Source: an uncultured Bacteroidales bacterium
Lineage (GTDB): Bacteria; Bacteroidota; Bacteroidia; Bacteroidales; Paludibacteraceae
NCBI GenBank assembly: GCA_937915765.1
Contig: CALGHE010000043.1
Location: forward strand, 1 to 32,266
Length of the DNA stretch: 32,266 nt
Direction: 5' to 3'
The notes under the pieces are model-generated. The model saw only the letters and a program-made list of their open reading frames with translations, made no database searches and was not told the origin of the DNA. The translations under genes and the position numbers were made by a program. Shown here in pieces: positions 28,715-32,266 of this stretch. Position 1 is the stretch's first letter. Each line of letters opens with the position of its first letter.

Positions 28715-31700
28715 TCAATTGAATTTGAATGCGAACACGTTGTTGTTGCTTTGCTCTTCCATATAGTCAACAAGCTTTTTGTCTATGTTGACATTTGTGT
28801 TTCTGGAATGCAAGTCAACATGTCTTCCAGTTGAACTTTCTATTATTCTGAAATATAGGGCAACCGGCCTTTTTTGTTTAGTTCTGCCGTCGGAGTCAAG
28901 ACTGTCTTCGTCTGTAGGTTTCCTCTTTACAAGAGATACGAAATCGTTAGTGAAGATGGAGTCTATGGAAGAGTCCTTTATAGTGATAGTGAGCTTTTCG
29001 ATTAAAGAGTCCTTCACCTCAGTCAGCAGGTCAATAGTGTTCACCTTGACTTCGAACTCGCCGTTTTTAGCCCACTGCTTTTCCTGATAGCTGGCGTTAA
29101 TGAACAGATACAGTCCGTAGTTGAAGAAGTTCGCGAACTTTATGTAATCTTGCCCGAAGAAAGCGAAGTCATAAGAGCCGGAGAAATCTTCGACAGTAAG
29201 AATGCCGAAGTCATTGCCTTTTTTAGTCTTGCCGGTTCTCATGCCAGTGACCATGCCGCCAAGAGTCAGCTGTTTATTTTTCAGAGTTGCGGCGATGTCT
29301 GGGTTGTTCAGGTCCGATAATTTGGTGTTGCACACATAATTCAGAATTACAGAGAACTCGTCCAGCGGATGAGCTGAAAGATATATGCCCACGAGGTCAC
29401 GTTCCTTGTTCAGCCTTTCAAGAGCCGCCCACTTTTCAACCTTAGGCAGGTCTGGCTTTTTGATTTCGATAGCATCAAATCCGAACAGCGAATTAGATGC
29501 AGACTGAATGTCGGCCTGCACTTTGTTACCATATCTGATAAGAGTGTCAAGAACAACTTCGCCCTTTGCGTTTATAGCCATGATTTGTTCTCTGTAAATA
29601 TCGTCCAGCGAGTCGAATGCGCCGGCAAGCGCCAAACTTTCTACAGCTTTCTTGTTGCACGCCGACAAATTCACGCGTTCCACAAAGTCGAAGATGTTTT
29701 TGTACGGGCCATTTTTTGAGCGTTCGTTAATGATAGCCTCCACAGCGCCGTCGCCAACCCCTTTCACGCCGCCAAGGCCGAAAAGAATCTCGCCGGCTTG
29801 GTTTACGGTAAAGTTCAGTTCAGACTCGTTCACGTTAGGCCCTTTCACAGAAACGCCCATGGCCTTGCACTCAATCATGAACTTCTCCACGTCAGTGATG
29901 TTGTCCTTGCTTCGAGTCAAGTTGGCGGCCATAAATTCGGCAGGGTAGTGCGCCTTCAGGTATGCGGTCTGGTAAGCGACCCACGAGTAGCAGGTTGCAT
30001 GAGATTTGTTGAAGGCGTAAGATGCGAACTTTTCCCAGTCGGCCCATATCTTTTCCAGAATCTTAGGGTCATGTCCGTTTGCGGTGCCGCCGTCCATGAA
30101 TTTGCCTTTCAGCTCGTTCAGCACGGCAATCAGTTTCTTACCCATCGCCTTACGCAGAGCGTCGGACTGGCCTCTGGTGAAGTTAGCCAAAAGTCGGCTC
30201 AAAAGCATGACCTGCTCCTGATACACCGTGATGCCGTAAGTATCCTTCAGATACTTTTCCATTATGTCGATGTCGTAAGTGATTGGCTTGCGTCCAAGCT
30301 TACGGTCGATGAAGTCAGGGATATAGTCCATAGGGCCCGGACGGTAGAGGGCGTTCATCGCAATCAGGTCTTCAAACACAGAAGGCTGCAGTTCGCGCAG
30401 GTACTTCTGCATTCCGGGAGATTCAAACTGGAATGTCCCGATAGTTCGTCCTTGGCAATATAGTTCGTAAGTCTTTTTGTCGTCTATCGGAATTTTGTCG
30501 ATGTCAATCTCTATTCCGTGACGTTTTTTTATGTTTTTGATAGCCTCCTTGATGATAGACAAAGTCTTCAGACCCAGGAAGTCCATCTTGATAAGTCCAA
30601 CAGACTCCACATAGTGGCCGTCATACTGAGTCACCAGCACATCTTCGCCCGACACTTTGTCAGATATTACGCCCAGCGGAGCAAACTTAGTCAGGTCGTC
30701 AGCCCCGATAATCACGCCGCAGGCATGCACGCCCGTCTGTCTGATAGTGTTCTCCAGTTCCTCCGCATGTTCAAGCATGGAAGCGTGTCCGTCGTTGTCG
30801 CCTTGGTAACGTATAAGATTAAGCTCTTTAACGAGCTTCACGCAGTTCTTAATGTTGACCTTCGGCACTTTCTTGGTCTCAGGGTCGGCAAAAGAGTCAG
30901 GGAACTTGTCCGGTATCAAATTGACAATCTGGTTCACTTCAGGCAGCGGAATGTCTAGCACGCGTCCCACGTCCTTGATAGACGATTTTGTAGCCATAGT
31001 TCCGTAAGTGATGATATGAGCAACTTTCTCTTTGCCATATTTGTTAGTCACCCATCGCAGCACCTCGCCACGTCCGTCGTCGTCAAAGTCAACGTCTATA
31101 TCGGGCAGTGAAATACGGTCCGGATTAAGGAAACGCTCGAACAGGAGGTCATATTTCAGCGGGTCAACGTCGGTAATCCACAAGCAGTAAGCCACCACCG
31201 AGCCGGCGGCAGAACCACGTCCCGGCCCGACAGACACGCCCAGCTCTTCGCGCGCAGCGCGTATGTAGTCCTGCACGATAAGGAAGTAGCCAGGGAACCC
31301 CATTGTCTTCATTATGTGCAGTTCAAAAATGATACGTTCCGTCTGCTCGTCAGTAAGAGTCTCTCCGTACCTCTTGTGCGCGCCCTCCCAAGCCAGTTTG
31401 GCGAGATAGTCGGCCTCCAGCTTTATACGGTACAGTTTTTCGTACCCGCCGAGTTTCTTAATTTTATCCTCCGCCTCCTCTTGTTTCAGCACAACGTTAC
31501 CGTTTTCGTCGCGTGTGAATTCGTTGAAAATATCTTCGTCGGTGAATTTCTTGCGATACTCTTCCTCTGTGCCAAACTCTTCAGGAATGTCGAACTTGGG
31601 CATCAGAGGGCCTGAGTCGATACTGTATTCCTCTATCTTGTCCGTAATTTCGATAGTGTTGCTCAGAGCCTCCGGGAAGTCTTGAAAGACAGCCTCCATT

Positions 31701-32266
31701 TCGGCAGGCGTTTTTAGCCACTCTTGTCTTGTGTACCGCATGTGATCTTCAGACACTTTTTTTCCGGTCGATAAGCAGATAAGCATATCGTGCGACTCTC
31801 CGTGATGCTCTTCCACGAAATGCACGTCGTTTGTCGCTATGATTTTAGTGTTTGTCTTTTTCGCAAGCTCTATAAGGTGCGGAATCACCATTTTTTGCCG
31901 TTCGTAGGTGGAGTAGTCTGCGTTCGGCTTGTCAGTCTTGTGTCTTTGAAGCTCGATGTAGAAATCATCGCCAAAAATCTTTTTGAACCACAAAACGCTC
32001 TCTTCCGCCTCGTCCATTTTTCCGGCGATGATAAGTTGAGGCAGTTCTCCCCCAAGGCATGCGGAGCAAACCACAAGCCCTTCGCTATACTTTTCAAGTA
32101 CCTCTTTGTCTATACGCGGTCTTCCGTAGTAACCGTCAATCCATGAAATGGAGACAAGCTTGCACAAATTTTTATATCCGGTTTTGTTTTTGGCTAACAA
32201 AACGAGGTGGTAGCCGCTACGGTCTATGATTTGCTCTTTTCCGGTCTCGGGGTTAATCATCTTCAC
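28715..32266 (-). CDS. dnaE: DNA polymerase III subunit alpha, N-terminus cut by window edge
   Basis: The replicative polymerase subunit that extends DNA 5'-3'. 1183 residues are visible. The frame is open to the window edge, and the first residues already lie inside the PHP domain (YHLVLLAKNKTGYKNLCKLV, then ACLGGELPQ), so about 90 N-terminal residues are outside. Numbered from the edge: PHP residues include TNDVHF (~145-150); the fingers/palm carry PGRGSAAGS (348-356) and the catalytic PDIDVDFDDDGR (388-399, Asp389 and Asp391); the third Asp is in KMDFLGLKTL. ALYRPGPMDYIPDFI and ATCYSWVAYQTAYLKAHYPA follow. The C-terminal part holds the helix-hairpin-helix (FGLGGVKGVGDGAVEAI) and an OB domain (LTLGGMVTGMRTGKTKKGND). 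It has normal family features; only the start is missing. Confidence 0.97.
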   Translation of the reverse strand: MKMINPETGKEQIIDRSGYHLVLLAKNKTGYKNLCKLVSISWIDGYYGRPRIDKEVLEKYSEGLVVCSACLGGELPQLIIAGKMDEAEESVLWFKKIFGDDFYIELQRHKTDKPNADYSTYERQKMVIPHLIELAKKTNTKIIATNDVHFVEEHHGESHDMLICLSTGKKVSEDHMRYTRQEWLKTPAEMEAVFQDFPEALSNTIEITDKIEEYSIDSGPLMPKFDIPEEFGTEEEYRKKFTDEDIFNEFTRDENGNVVLKQEEAEDKIKKLGGYEKLYRIKLEADYLAKLAWEGAHKRYGETLTDEQTERIIFELHIMKTMGFPGYFLIVQDYIRAAREELGVSVGPGRGSAAGSVVAYCLWITDVDPLKYDLLFERFLNPDRISLPDIDVDFDDDGRGEVLRWVTNKYGKEKVAHIITYGTMATKSSIKDVGRVLDIPLPEVNQIVNLIPDKFPDSFADPETKKVPKVNIKNCVKLVKELNLIRYQGDNDGHASMLEHAEELENTIRQTGVHACGVIIGADDLTKFAPLGVISDKVSGEDVLVTQYDGHYVESVGLIKMDFLGLKTLSIIKEAIKNIKKRHGIEIDIDKIPIDDKKTYELYCQGRTIGTFQFESPGMQKYLRELQPSVFEDLIAMNALYRPGPMDYIPDFIDRKLGRKPITYDIDIMEKYLKDTYGITVYQEQVMLLSRLLANFTRGQSDALRKAMGKKLIAVLNELKGKFMDGGTANGHDPKILEKIWADWEKFASYAFNKSHATCYSWVAYQTAYLKAHYPAEFMAANLTRSKDNITDVEKFMIECKAMGVSVKGPNVNESELNFTVNQAGEILFGLGGVKGVGDGAVEAIINERSKNGPYKNIFDFVERVNLSACNKKAVESLALAGAFDSLDDIYREQIMAINAKGEVVLDTLIRYGNKVQADIQSASNSLFGFDAIEIKKPDLPKVEKWAALERLNKERDLVGIYLSAHPLDEFSVILNYVCNTKLSDLNNPDIAATLKNKQLTLGGMVTGMRTGKTKKGNDFGILTVEDFSGSYDFAFFGQDYIKFANFFNYGLYLFINASYQEKQWAKNGEFEVKVNTIDLLTEVKDSLIEKLTITIKDSSIDSIFTNDFVSLVKRKPTDEDSLDSDGRTKQKRPVALYFRIIESSTGRHVDLHSRNTNVNIDKKLVDYMEEQSNNNVFAFKFN

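Overview
The window looks like chromosomal DNA from a Bacteroidota bacterium, most likely of the order Bacteroidales. Three kinds of evidence point there. First, many genes have an upstream TAnnTTTG element with a TTG/TTTG about 19-22 bases before it, which is the Bacteroidota promoter form, and Shine-Dalgarno sequences are not prominent. Second, there is type IX secretion (T9SS) biology: PorX, a PD40-OmpA protein resembling PorE, and secreted proteins with T9SS-like C-terminal tails. Third, several genes belong to families common in this phylum (DUF4403, DUF2157, XRE-cupin plus acyl-CoA ligase). No rRNA, tRNA, CRISPR array or insertion sequence was recognised.

Left part (1-5160, all minus strand): a DUF2157 membrane protein is followed by a short, apparently truncated DUF4401-like reading frame. 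Next comes an AT-rich cassette: a KAP-family P-loop NTPase, a small protein resembling the uracil-DNA glycosylase fold, a 45-residue ORF and a small HTH regulator. The cassette is preceded by a promoter and a folded, terminator-bearing leader with an overlapping 37-codon ORF. It ends in a probable terminator. This is the best candidate for an undescribed system, possibly phage defence.

Middle (5160-13950): a secreted 855-residue multidomain protein carries a zinc-protease-like HEMAH motif and a T9SS-like tail (minus). Divergent from it is a plus-strand operon of three tandem paralogues of 619, 658 and 652 residues. Each has a signal peptide, a DUF4424-like beta domain, a discoidin/NADase-type glycan-binding-like domain and one C-terminal membrane helix. 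Their 5' ends are almost identical in DNA while their middles have diverged, which suggests duplication with gene conversion.

Right part (13950-32266) is mostly housekeeping: pta-ackA for acetate and ATP formation, an acyl-CoA ligase with its XRE-cupin regulator, a divergent MurC-like ligase, a tiny secreted T9SS-tail-like protein, a PD40-OmpA protein with porX (T9SS control), recQ, a DUF3592-like membrane protein with a nine-C tract upstream, a DUF4403 protein, and the C-terminal ~1180 residues of DNA polymerase III alpha (dnaE), cut by the window edge.
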